The notes under the pieces are model-generated. The model worked only from the letters and a program-made list of their open reading frames with translations, searched no databases and was not told where the DNA came from. Of a stretch of DNA of 64,000 bases, positions 34,437-42,760 are shown in pieces; position 1 is the stretch's first letter; each line of letters begins with the position of its first letter. A program made the position numbers and the translations under genes. Source of the DNA: Rhodospirillaceae bacterium (GTDB taxonomy: Bacteria > Pseudomonadota > Alphaproteobacteria > CACIAM-22H2). The stretch covers positions 1 to 64,000 of the forward strand of contig JALHMR010000011.1 in assembly GCA_022843945.1 (NCBI GenBank). Direction: 5' to 3'.

Positions 34437-34646
34437 ATGGCTACTATGATCCGCGTCGGCGCCGGTGCTCTTGTCGATCGCTTCCAGCCGGATGTGCTGG
34501 AAGAGATCCGCATCATGGCCGAGGCCGCCCAGGCGCCGCTTCTGCACACCACGATTCATGCGCCGCGGCCGGGCTCCGCGTTCGCGCGCATGCTCGGCGC
34601 CGTGCTGGCGCCGGCCTGGTCCCACACCGCCAGTCTCTGGGCGTAG
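34437..34646 (+). CDS. 69-aa protein, unknown function
   Basis: Starts MATMIRVGAGALVDRF after a strong GAGGAGG 7 nt upstream. The C-terminal half is Ala/Pro-rich with a hydrophobic run (FARMLGAVLAPAWSHTAS). No family is recognised. The well-formed ribosome-binding site, codon usage and the Crp-like site upstream support a real gene controlled by the regulator at 33574. Confidence 0.6.
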   Translation: MATMIRVGAGALVDRFQPDVLEEIRIMAEAAQAPLLHTTIHAPRPGSAFARMLGAVLAPAWSHTASLWA

Positions 34647-34699
34647 AGCGGCGGATCGTCGAGGGCCTCCAGGGCCGGCTTTAGCTGCATGACCGCGCC

Positions 34700-35392
34700 T
34701 CAGGCGCGGTTTTGCCGACGCCGGAGCAACGTCACGTTGTCGTCGCCCGCCTCGTCGGCGTTTTCGGCCAGGCCGGCTTCCTCGACCTGTCGCCGCTTGA
34801 CCCGCAGATGGCTGCGCAGGATCAGGGCCAGGCCCTGGCCGTCGCGCCGCTCCAGCGCATTGAGGATGCCCTCATGCTCCTTGATGGCAATCACCCAGTG
34901 ATCCGACGGCATCGGCGCCAGGTAGCGCACGCTGCGGATGCGTGCCGCGACCGTTTCGTACAGGCCGCTCAAGACGGCGTTATCGGCGGCGCGCACGATG
35001 GCGTCATGGATCAGCCGATTGCAGCGGAAATACTGGGCGAGATCGTCCGCCTTGTAGTGCCCCACCATCTCTGCATGCAGCGCCGCGATGGCGCGCAGCT
35101 CGGCATCCGTGATGCGCCGGCAGGCGAGCTCGCCAGCCAGCGCCTCCAGCCCCTCGCAGACCTCGAACAGGTCCTGCAGGCTGCGGCTGGTGGGCTTGGC
35201 GGCGCGCGCCCCGCGATTGGGCAGCAGCACGACTAGCCCCTCGGCCGCCAGGACCTTGAGCGCTTCGCGCAGCGGCGTGCGCGAGACGCCGAAGCGCTCG
35301 CACAACTCACGCTCGGCGATGCGCGTTCCCGGCGGGATGGCGCCTTCGAGCAGCAGCTCGCGAACCCGGGCGACGATTTCCGCGTGCAGCAT
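34700..35392 (-). CDS. GntR-family (FCD) transcriptional regulator
   Basis: A 230-aa regulator: winged helix (ARVRELLLEGAIPPGTRIAE, ELCERFGVSRTPLREALKVL) and FCD domain (LFEVCEGLEALAGELACRRI, FHDAIV-like NRLIHDAIVRAADN, KEHEGILNALERRDGQGLAL). The start at 35392 (MLHAEIVARV) has GGAGCG 4-9 nt upstream and is preferred over MHAN at 35428, which would place a palindrome inside the coding sequence. It is divergent from the CoA-transferase/TRAP operon and most likely controls it through the palindromes at 35418-35494. Confidence 0.93.
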   Translation of the reverse strand: MLHAEIVARVRELLLEGAIPPGTRIAERELCERFGVSRTPLREALKVLAAEGLVVLLPNRGARAAKPTSRSLQDLFEVCEGLEALAGELACRRITDAELRAIAALHAEMVGHYKADDLAQYFRCNRLIHDAIVRAADNAVLSGLYETVAARIRSVRYLAPMPSDHWVIAIKEHEGILNALERRDGQGLALILRSHLRVKRRQVEEAGLAENADEAGDDNVTLLRRRQNRA

Positions 35393-35417
35393 GAACGCTC
35401 CGGCACTCCAGTCGTGG

Positions 35418-35494
35418 TTTGCATGCAAATCTACCGCAAAACTGCCGAGAACACACGATTGGGGTTGCGTTCAACCTAATTTTGAATTCAAAAT
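35418..35494. promoter_or_regulatory. Two operators in the GntR/CoA-transferase promoter region
   Basis: TTTGCATGCAAA (35418-35429) and ATTTTGAATTCAAAAT (35479-35494) are perfect palindromes. Their centres are 63 bp apart, about six helical turns, so dimers would sit on the same face of the DNA. The TTTG-N4-CAAA form is common to both and resembles known FCD-GntR operators. Confidence 0.65.
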
Positions 35495-35580
35495 GCCCGC
35501 AATCGGCCGATGGCGGGTCAACGCCCGGCGCGACGGCGGAGCGTTTGCCCGTATCCGCCGTCAGTTCCCAGGGAGACGCG

Positions 35581-36804
35581 ATGGGCCCGCTCGCCGGATT
35601 GAAGGTTCTCGACCTCACGCACGTCATGGCCGGGCCGACCTGTACGCTTATGCTCGCCGACATGGGGGCCGACGTCATCAAGGTGGAGAAGAAGCCGGCA
35701 GGCGACGATACCCGCCACATGGTCCCGCCGCGGATCGGCGACGAGGCCGCCTCCTTCCTGATGATGAACCGCAACAAGCGCGGCATCGTGGTCGATGTGA
35801 AGACCGCGGGCGGCGCCCGGGTGCTGCGCAAGCTTGCCGAAACCGCCGACGTGCTGGTCGAGAATTTCGCGCCCGGCGTGGCCGAGCGCCTCGGCCTCGG
35901 CTACGCCGAGCTGCGCCAGGTCAACCCGGGCCTGATCTACTGCTCGATCTCCGGCTTCGGGCGCACCGGTCCCTACAAGAACCGCCGCGGCTTCGACCTC
36001 GTCGCCCAGGCGATGAGCGGCATCATGAGCTTCACCGGCAACGGCGCGGACGGCGCCCCGGTGAAATGCGGGGCCCCGCTTTCCGACATCACCGCCGGCA
36101 TCCTCGCGGCGATGGGTATCCTTGCCGCCTATACCAACCGCCTGAAGACCGGCGAAGGCCAGTATGTCGAGACCTCGTTGTTCGAGGCGGCGCTGGTGCA
36201 GACCTACTGGCAGTCGGCGATCGCGCTCGCTACCGGGGTGGCGCCGAAGGCCATGGGCTCGGCCCATCCGCTCAACGCGCCGTACCAGGCCTTCGAGACG
36301 GCGGATGGCTGGATCGTGGTCGGCGGCGCCAATGCCAAGAACTGGACCCGCATGCTCGAAGCCATCGGCGCGCCACAACTCGCCGAGGATCCTCGTTTCA
36401 AGGACAACGCCGGGCGCATGGCCAATCTCGACGCCCTGGTGGCGGCGCTGACGGCGCGCTTCAAGACGAAGCCGGCGGCGCACTGGCTCACGGCGCTCGA
36501 CGAGGCCGGCGTGCCCTGCGGCCCGGTCAACGACATGCTGCAGGCGCTGAGCGATCCGCAGACCCGGGCGCGCGAGATGGTGACCACCGTCGAGCACGCC
36601 ACGCTCGGTGCGGTGGAGACCATCGGCCTGCCGGTCAAGTTCTCGCGCACGCCGGGCAAGGTGCGCACCGGCGCGCCGCTCTACGGCCAGCACACCGGCG
36701 AGGTGCTGCGCGAATATGGATTCAAGGACGAGGAGATCGCGGCGTTGGAGAAGGAGGGGGCTGTCCAGACGGCGCCCTCTGCCGCCGTGGGTAAAGTCGC
36801 GTAG
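35581..36804 (+). CDS. CaiB/Frc family III CoA-transferase
   Basis: A 407-aa family III CoA-transferase that moves CoA between carboxylic acids. Family marks are MGPLAGLKVLDLTHVMAGP, LADMGADVIKVEKKPAGDDT, NRNKRGIVVDVKTAGG, a conserved GAPLSDITAGILAAMGILAA (containing the catalytic-region Asp), and VETSLFEAALVQTY. GGGAGA lies 6 nt before the ATG at 35581. As first gene of an operon with a TRAP transporter it probably activates the imported acid. Acid identity unknown. Confidence 0.94.
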   Translation: MGPLAGLKVLDLTHVMAGPTCTLMLADMGADVIKVEKKPAGDDTRHMVPPRIGDEAASFLMMNRNKRGIVVDVKTAGGARVLRKLAETADVLVENFAPGVAERLGLGYAELRQVNPGLIYCSISGFGRTGPYKNRRGFDLVAQAMSGIMSFTGNGADGAPVKCGAPLSDITAGILAAMGILAAYTNRLKTGEGQYVETSLFEAALVQTYWQSAIALATGVAPKAMGSAHPLNAPYQAFETADGWIVVGGANAKNWTRMLEAIGAPQLAEDPRFKDNAGRMANLDALVAALTARFKTKPAAHWLTALDEAGVPCGPVNDMLQALSDPQTRAREMVTTVEHATLGAVETIGLPVKFSRTPGKVRTGAPLYGQHTGEVLREYGFKDEEIAALEKEGAVQTAPSAAVGKVA

Positions 36805-36836
36805 GATTGGATAAACGCCAAGGAGGAGGAAACGAC

Positions 36837-37823
36837 ATGATGGGCTTTCGCTTTGGACTGGCGGCGTTCGCCGCCCTGCTTGCCGCACCGGCTGCGGCAC
36901 AGACCCTCGAGCTGAAATTCGGCTCGACCTCCACGCCCGGCAGCGTGCAGGTCCTGTCAGCCGAGGAATTCGCCCGCCGCTTCAACCAGAAGATGGGCGG
37001 CAAGGCGCGCATCGACGTCTACCATTCGAGCCAGCTCGGCGGCGACCGCGAGATGCTGCAGAAGCTCAAGCTCGGCACGCTCGACATGTCGCAGCCCTCG
37101 ACCGCGACCTCCAGCGTGGTCCCGGATTTCGGCCTGTTCGACATGCCGTACCTGGTCAAGGACCGCAAGCACATGACCTGCGCGGCCAAGGAGGTCGTGT
37201 GGCCCAAGATGGCGCCCAAGCTGGAGCCGCAGGGCTACAAGCTGATCGGCATCTGGGAAAACGGCGTGCGCCAGATCTCCAACAACCAGCGGCCGATCGT
37301 CAAGCCGGAGGACCTCAAGGGCATCAAGCTGCGGGTGCCCGAAGGCGTGTGGCGCGTACGCATGTTCCAGGCCTACGGCGCCAATCCCACGCCCATGGCT
37401 TTCGGCGAGGTCTTTGTGGCGCTCAAGACCGGCGTCATGGACGGCCAGGAGAACCCCTACACCAACATCCTCGGCGGCAAGTTCCAGGAAGTGCAGAAGT
37501 ACCTGACCGAGTCCAACCACGTTTATACGCCGAGTTTCCCGGTGGCCAGCATGCGCCGCTGGCAGGCCTGGCCGGAAGACGTGCGCAAGGCGATCCTGGA
37601 GGCGGGCGCCGAGGTGCAGCCCTGGACCTACGAGGTCGCGGCCAAGGAGGAAAAGGAAACCAAGGATGCCCTGCTCAAGGGCGGCATGCAGTTCAATACC
37701 GTCGACCGCGAGGCCTTCGTGAATGCCAGTAAGTCGGTCTATGAATTGTTCTCGAAGGAAGTCCCGGCCGGCAAGAGCCTGATCGACGAGACCCTGGCTC
37801 TCGCCAAGAAGGCCGGCTGCTGA
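36837..37823 (+). CDS. TRAP transporter substrate-binding protein (DctP type)
   Basis: A 328-aa periplasmic binding protein of a TRAP transporter. Signal peptide MMGFRFGLAAFAALLAAPAAA, then LELKFGSTSTPGSVQVLSAE. Typical DctP segments follow: MLQKLKLGTLDMSQPSTAT, FDMPYLVKDRKHM, and GQENPYTNILGGKFQEVQKY. The strong AAGGAGGAGG 8-16 nt upstream fixes the start at 36837. It transfers its ligand to the membrane subunits encoded next. Confidence 0.95.
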   Translation: MMGFRFGLAAFAALLAAPAAAQTLELKFGSTSTPGSVQVLSAEEFARRFNQKMGGKARIDVYHSSQLGGDREMLQKLKLGTLDMSQPSTATSSVVPDFGLFDMPYLVKDRKHMTCAAKEVVWPKMAPKLEPQGYKLIGIWENGVRQISNNQRPIVKPEDLKGIKLRVPEGVWRVRMFQAYGANPTPMAFGEVFVALKTGVMDGQENPYTNILGGKFQEVQKYLTESNHVYTPSFPVASMRRWQAWPEDVRKAILEAGAEVQPWTYEVAAKEEKETKDALLKGGMQFNTVDREAFVNASKSVYELFSKEVPAGKSLIDETLALAKKAGC

Positions 37824-37878
37824 CGGATCCGCGGCGCGCCCCGTCCGGGGCGTGCCGCTCCTCGGCTGTCTTTCCGTC

Positions 37879-38385
37879 ATGAGCGTACTTTCCACCCTCA
37901 AGCGTGGGCTCGAGCTCGCGCTGGCCGTCTTCTCCGTGACCTTGATGGTCTCGCTCGTCGTGCTCGTCCTGTTCGCAGTCACGCTCCGTGAAATGGGCGC
38001 TGCGCTGACCTGGTACGACGAGGTGGCCACGGTCATGCTGGCCTGGATCACCTATTACGGTTCGGCGCTGGCGGCGCTGCGGCGCGGCCACCTGGCCTCG
38101 CCCGAGGTCCTGCGCAAGCTGCCTGAGAATATCCGGCTGCCGCTTTTCCTGTTCGGCGAGCTCCTGGTCGTCACCTTCTTTGTCGTGCTGGCCTGGGCGG
38201 GTCTGCAGGTCGTCATCCTGCTGGAAGGCGACACGCTGATCAGCCTGACCTGGGTGCCGGTGCAGCTGACGCAGTCGGTGATCCCGGTCGGCGCGACACT
38301 GTTCATCGTGGCGCACCTGCTGTCGCTGCCTGATGAGTGGGAGAACCTGCGGAACCGGCAACGCCTGCCGACCGAGCAGATCTGA
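37879..38385 (+). CDS. TRAP transporter small permease (DctQ type)
   Basis: A 168-aa membrane protein with four helices (LALAVFSVTLMVSLVVLVLF, VMLAWITYYGSALAALRRGH, LFLFGELLVVTFFVVLAWAG, SVIPVGATLFIVAHLLSLP) and the family pattern WYDEVATVMLAWITYYGSA. The ATG at 37879 is used; a GTG at 37852 is in frame. It partners the DctM subunit. Confidence 0.92.
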   Translation: MSVLSTLKRGLELALAVFSVTLMVSLVVLVLFAVTLREMGAALTWYDEVATVMLAWITYYGSALAALRRGHLASPEVLRKLPENIRLPLFLFGELLVVTFFVVLAWAGLQVVILLEGDTLISLTWVPVQLTQSVIPVGATLFIVAHLLSLPDEWENLRNRQRLPTEQI

Positions 38386-38392
38386 GGGCGCC

Positions 38393-39679
38393 ATGGATAC
38401 CCTCATCATGCTCGTTTCCCTGGTCGCCCTGGTGCTGATCAACGTGCCGATTGCCGCGGCCATCGGCGTCGTGGCGATGACGGCGATGTTCATCCTGCAC
38501 GGCATCCAGCAGGACCTGCTCAACGTGGCGCTGGTGATGTACGAGGGTACGCGCAGCTTCCCGCTGCTCTCCATCCCGATGTTCATCCTCGCCGGCTCGA
38601 TCATGAATGCCGGCGGCATCTCCAAGCGCCTGATCGATTTCTGTTCGGCCCTGCTCGGCTCGATCCGCGGCGGCCTGGCCATGGTCGACATCGGCGTGTC
38701 GATCTTCTTCGCCGAGATCTCCGGCTCGGCAGTCGCCGACGTCGCCGCCACCGGCTCGATCATCATCCCGGCCATGAAGCGCAAGGGCTACCCGGCCGAA
38801 TTCGCCGCCGCGACGACCTCGGCCTCGGCATCGCTGGCCATCATCATCCCGCCGTCGATCCCGATGATCCTCTACGGCACGATAGCCAACGCCTCGATCG
38901 TGCAGCTGTTCGTCTCGGGCATCGTGCCGGGTTTGCTCGGCGGGCTCGGGCTGATGGGCGTCGCCTACTGGTATGCGCGCCGCTACAACTTCCCCGTCGA
39001 GCAGGTGTTCAATCTGTGCAACCTCTGGGTCGCCTTCAAGGCGGCGTCCTGGGCGTTCCTGCTGCCGATCATCATCCTGGGCACCATCTTCGGCGGCTGG
39101 GTCACGGCGACCGAGGGCGCGGCGGTGGCGGTGCTCGCGGCCGTGTTCATCAGCGGCGCGATCTACCGCGAGATCGACCTGAAATTCCTCTGGGAGACCA
39201 CGCTCGACGGCGTGGTCCAGACGGCGGTGGTGATGCTGCTGATCGCCGCCTCGGCGCTGCTCGGCCTCTACCTCACCGAGACGCGCGTGCCGCAGAAGGT
39301 GGCGGAGTGGCTGACCGCGCTGACCAACGACCGGCACGCGGTTCTGGGCATCCTGAACCTGCTGTTCTTCATCCTGGGATTCTTCCTGCACAGCGCCGCG
39401 GCGATCATCCTGGTCGTGCCGATCGTCATGCCGCTGATCAACCTGGTCGGCATCGATCCGGTGCATTTCGGCATCATCGTCACGCTCAACCTGGCCATCG
39501 GCCAGCAGACGCCGCCGGTGGCCAGCGTGCTGATCGCTTCCTGCTCGATCGCCAAGACCGACATCTGGGCGACGTCGCGCTGGAACATCCCCTATATCGG
39601 GGTGCTGGTCGCCGTCCTGCTGCTGGTGACCTACGTGCCGATCGTGCCGATGTTCCTGGTCGACTACTTCTACCGCTGA
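38393..39679 (+). CDS. TRAP transporter large permease (DctM type)
   Basis: A 428-aa, roughly 12-helix permease that carries out sodium-coupled uptake. Family stretches: FPLLSIPMFILAGSIMNAGG, FFAEISGSAVADVAATGSI, ASASLAIIIPPSIPMILYG, and FFLHSAAAIILVVPIVMPLI near the end. It begins 7 nt after dctQ. A complete Frc-DctP-DctQ-DctM operon results. Confidence 0.95.
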   Translation: MDTLIMLVSLVALVLINVPIAAAIGVVAMTAMFILHGIQQDLLNVALVMYEGTRSFPLLSIPMFILAGSIMNAGGISKRLIDFCSALLGSIRGGLAMVDIGVSIFFAEISGSAVADVAATGSIIIPAMKRKGYPAEFAAATTSASASLAIIIPPSIPMILYGTIANASIVQLFVSGIVPGLLGGLGLMGVAYWYARRYNFPVEQVFNLCNLWVAFKAASWAFLLPIIILGTIFGGWVTATEGAAVAVLAAVFISGAIYREIDLKFLWETTLDGVVQTAVVMLLIAASALLGLYLTETRVPQKVAEWLTALTNDRHAVLGILNLLFFILGFFLHSAAAIILVVPIVMPLINLVGIDPVHFGIIVTLNLAIGQQTPPVASVLIASCSIAKTDIWATSRWNIPYIGVLVAVLLLVTYVPIVPMFLVDYFYR

Positions 39680-39727
39680 GGCGCGCCCGGTCGGTGTCGC
39701 AGCCGTCGGCGAGGCTCGGTCAGCGCG

Positions 39728-40342
39728 TTACGGGGCTCTGGCCCGATTGAGCTCGCCGCCGTCGAAGCGCAGGCGGCCTATCAAGTCCACCATGCTTTCT
39801 TCGAGATTCAGCTTGCCCGCCTCGGTGGGCGTTGCGCAGCGCAAGGCACGAAGGTAGGCGGCGGATCCCGGGCCTCCGTGAACCGCACGTGGCGGACCCA
39901 GCATTTGCGCTCCAACGAAGCAGACTTGCTTGTCAGATAGCATTGTCACATGGCGCAGCGCGCCATTCGCGTTCAGTGCGGTCTTGATATCGCCCCGGCG
40001 AAGCTGCAGGCCGTTGTCGACGAAGAACTTGGTCCGGGCGGTTCTCTCGATGATCTCCAGCGTATCGTCACCAAAGCCGGCGCCGTAGCTGCGTTCGTGA
40101 AAAATGTTCCCCGCGACGAAATAGAGCGTCTCCTGATAGCGCCCGGTCGATTGGCGCCGCGTCCGCCGCGTGATGGGCACGGTCGAGCCGTCGATCGAAA
40201 TAGCGCTCAGCGCCTCGGAGATCGTTTCGACGGCCTCTGTCGCCAGCACGGTGCCGCCAGCCGATACGGCCGCGCCGGATGGCGCCTCGCAAGCCCCAAG
40301 GAGCGCGAGGGTGGTGAGCAAAATTAACCCCCGGGCAGTCAT
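39728..40342 (-). CDS. Putative lipoprotein, unknown function
   Basis: A 204-aa protein with a lipoprotein signal (MTARGLILLTTLALLGAC, lipobox LGAC at 15-18). The mature part has a Thr/Arg-rich segment (VPITRRTRRQSTGRYQETLY) and two further Cys (KQVCFVG, ALRCATP). GGGGG precedes the ATG at 40342. The family is not recognised; it is convergent with the TRAP operon. Confidence 0.75.
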   Translation of the reverse strand: MTARGLILLTTLALLGACEAPSGAAVSAGGTVLATEAVETISEALSAISIDGSTVPITRRTRRQSTGRYQETLYFVAGNIFHERSYGAGFGDDTLEIIERTARTKFFVDNGLQLRRGDIKTALNANGALRHVTMLSDKQVCFVGAQMLGPPRAVHGGPGSAAYLRALRCATPTEAGKLNLEESMVDLIGRLRFDGGELNRARAP

Positions 40343-40422
40343 GACATCCCCCGCCAGTGGTGCGGTCGAGGGTTGCACAATCTCGATTCTGGGACAACCG
40401 CCCGTTGAGCGGGTGCTATCGG

Positions 40423-41268
40423 TCAGTCCGCGTCGGCCTTCTCGGCTACCTTCGGCACGAAGGGCTTCGAGGTGAAGTGCTCGTTGTCGCGGCCATCGGC
40501 CAGCTTGAGCCCCGCCGCCTTGATCGCCGAATCCGGCACTTTCTCCAGCTTCACATAGTAGCGGTCGTCATCCTTGATCACCGTGTCGTTGTCGACGCGG
40601 TTGTAGCAGAAGAGGAAGGTCCAGCGCCGGTGCTCGGAGCGATTCTGCGCCGAGCGGTGCAGGGTGTTGCAGTGGAAGATCACCACGTCGCCGGCCTCGA
40701 GCTCGGCCGGGATGACCTCGTTCCTGGCCGTGATGTGCTTCATGCGCGCCGGGTCGGCGACGACCTGGGCCTCGCCGGGCACCGGCACGTGGTCGATGCG
40801 GCCGAGATGGTGCGAACCCTTGACCAGCTCGAGACAGCCATTCTCGAGAAACGACTTATCGAGGGCGAGCTGGAAGCTGAGCATGTCCGGGCGCAGGCAG
40901 CCGTTATGATACCAGTAGCCGTAATCCTGGTGCCATTCCCAGGCGCCGCCGACCCGCGGCTCCTTGGCGGTGAGCTTCGACTGGTAGTGATAGACGGGGC
41001 CGCCGAGCAACTGCTCGGCCGTGTCGACCACCCGCTCGCAGCGCGCCGCCAAGCCGTAGACGCTGTCGCCGGCCCGGTTCCACAGGGCGATCTTGGTCGC
41101 CGCCCCTTGCGCATCCAGCCGGTCGATGATGTGGCCGCGGATGGCCGGGTCGACCTCCATGGCGCGGCGCAGCAGGGCCGTCTCCTCAGCGTCGAACAGG
41201 CCGCGCACGACGACCAGCCCGTCACGATGGAATTGGTCGACCTGGTCCGGAGTCAGGACAGAAGGCAT
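40423..41268 (-). CDS. Phytanoyl-CoA dioxygenase (PhyH) family protein
   Basis: A 281-aa Fe(II)/2-oxoglutarate-dependent oxygenase. The iron triad is visible: H113 and D115 in WEWHQDYGYW and the distal H204 in FHCNTLHRSAQNRS, followed by the Arg region (RRWTFLFCYN) that binds 2-oxoglutarate. N-terminal VLTPDQVDQFHRDGLVVVRG is typical of PhyH proteins. Length is normal. Substrate unknown. It is divergent from the BON-domain gene. Confidence 0.9.
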   Translation of the reverse strand: MPSVLTPDQVDQFHRDGLVVVRGLFDAEETALLRRAMEVDPAIRGHIIDRLDAQGAATKIALWNRAGDSVYGLAARCERVVDTAEQLLGGPVYHYQSKLTAKEPRVGGAWEWHQDYGYWYHNGCLRPDMLSFQLALDKSFLENGCLELVKGSHHLGRIDHVPVPGEAQVVADPARMKHITARNEVIPAELEAGDVVIFHCNTLHRSAQNRSEHRRWTFLFCYNRVDNDTVIKDDDRYYVKLEKVPDSAIKAAGLKLADGRDNEHFTSKPFVPKVAEKADAD

Positions 41269-41403
41269 CGGCGTTACTCCCCGGGGACGAGGCGTCTCCC
41301 TCTAAAGTCTTTTCCCGGCCATTTTACCCGACCCCCTGGCTTGGCGGTAGTCGTCCCACGGCCTAGATTGGGCCCCGGATTGTCTCTGTTCGGAGGTAAA
41401 CAT

Positions 41404-41988
41404 ATGAACCGGCGTCATTTCATACTGGCGGGCAGCGGCTTGGTGGCAACGGCAACGCCGGCGATGGCGCAGTTCTTCCCCAAGACGCTGATCGACCGGG
41501 CCATCGAGGCCCGCAGCATGGGCGATATCGCCAAGGACAACGAGATCGTCCTCAAGGTGAACAAGGTCATGGCCGAGGCGAAGACGGCCAGCGCCTCGAC
41601 CGAGATCTACGAGCAGCGCCTGCTGATCACCGGCATCATCGACGACAAGGCGACCTACGACAAGTTCGAGAAGGGCGTGCGCGCCGTGCCGGACGTCAAG
41701 AAGCTCTACTGGCACGTGGCCATGCTCACCAAGGAGGAGCAGGAGAAGCGCAAAGCCGAGCTCGCCGGCTGGTCGGATGTTCTGGTCATGGCGACCAAGG
41801 GTCAGGCCCGCCTGGTCGGCACCGCGGGTGTCGCCGACGTGAACTACCGCGTCGCCGGCGATGCCTTCCGCACGCTCTACATCATCGGCCGCGCCCGCTC
41901 GAAGGAAGAGCACGACAAGGCCCTGGCCCGCCTCAAGGACGGCGAGGGCGTGAAGAAGGTGGTCAACTACATCGACGTGAAGGCGTAA
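41404..41988 (+). CDS. Exported BON-domain protein
   Basis: A 194-aa protein with a twin-arginine-like leader (MNRRHFILAGSGLVATATPA) and a BON domain (ASASTEIYEQRLLITGIIDD, then NYRVAGDAFRTLYIIGRARS). BON proteins such as OsmY/DolP bind phospholipid and support the envelope under stress. GGAGG lies about 7 nt before the ATG. I find no EcfG-type promoter upstream. Confidence 0.85.
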   Translation: MNRRHFILAGSGLVATATPAMAQFFPKTLIDRAIEARSMGDIAKDNEIVLKVNKVMAEAKTASASTEIYEQRLLITGIIDDKATYDKFEKGVRAVPDVKKLYWHVAMLTKEEQEKRKAELAGWSDVLVMATKGQARLVGTAGVADVNYRVAGDAFRTLYIIGRARSKEEHDKALARLKDGEGVKKVVNYIDVKA

Positions 41989-41998
41989 CCGCCCGGGT

Positions 41999-42634
41999 TC
42001 AGGCCGGCGGCGGCGTCACACCCTGCTGGGCGAGCGCCTTGCGCACGGCAGGCCGCGCCGCGACGCGGTTCCGGTGTTCGCGGATGACCGGCAGGGTCGC
42101 CATGTCGATGCCATCGCCCTCCAGCCACGTCGCCATGGTGAAGAGATAGGGATCGGCGATGCTGTAGCGCTCGCCCAGCACCCACGGCCCCTTGAACATC
42201 TTCTGCTCGATCAGCCGGAAGGCCTCGCCGACGGTCTGCGGCACCTTGCGCTTCATCGCGGCCAGCGCCGCCTCGTCGTCGACCCAGCGATAGCCGCGCA
42301 TGCGGTGCGCGTGGGCCACGTGCACCGTCGAGCAGAGGTACGAGTTGAAGGATTGCAGCTGGGCGAAGGCAAAGGGGTCGTCGAGCGGCGCCAGTCCGGC
42401 CTGGGGGAAGCACTGGGCGATGTAGACCAGGATAGCCGGCGACTCGGTCAGGATGCCGTGCTCGGTGATCAGCGCCGGCACGCGACCCTTGGGATTGACC
42501 GCCAAGTATTCGGGTTGCCGCTGCTCGTTCCTGGCGAAATCGAGCCGCACCGTCTCGTATGGCGCGCCGGCTTCCGCCAGGGCGATATGCGAGGCGAGCG
42601 CGCAGCTATTGGGTGAATAGAACAGCTTCAACAT
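41999..42634 (-). CDS. Glutathione S-transferase family protein
   Basis: A 211-aa GST. The thioredoxin-fold N-terminal domain reads MLKLFYSPNSCALASHIALA with the Ser/Cys pair of the beta class (S7, C11), then NPKGRVPALITEHGILTESP, the cis-Pro and ESPAI glutathione site. The helical C-terminal domain contains LGERYSIADPYLFTMATWLE. It is convergent with the BON gene with 10 bp between stops. Confidence 0.93.
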   Translation of the reverse strand: MLKLFYSPNSCALASHIALAEAGAPYETVRLDFARNEQRQPEYLAVNPKGRVPALITEHGILTESPAILVYIAQCFPQAGLAPLDDPFAFAQLQSFNSYLCSTVHVAHAHRMRGYRWVDDEAALAAMKRKVPQTVGEAFRLIEQKMFKGPWVLGERYSIADPYLFTMATWLEGDGIDMATLPVIREHRNRVAARPAVRKALAQQGVTPPPA

Positions 42635-42760
42635 GGCTCTTTAACTAGCACTGCCTCCGGCGCGCCGTCCAACAGCTGGACTCGCTGCGGCCAAAAGTAA
42701 ATAATCAAGCGATCAAGAACGGCGCACCGATCAACGGGGTGCCCTGCCAGGGAGGATACG

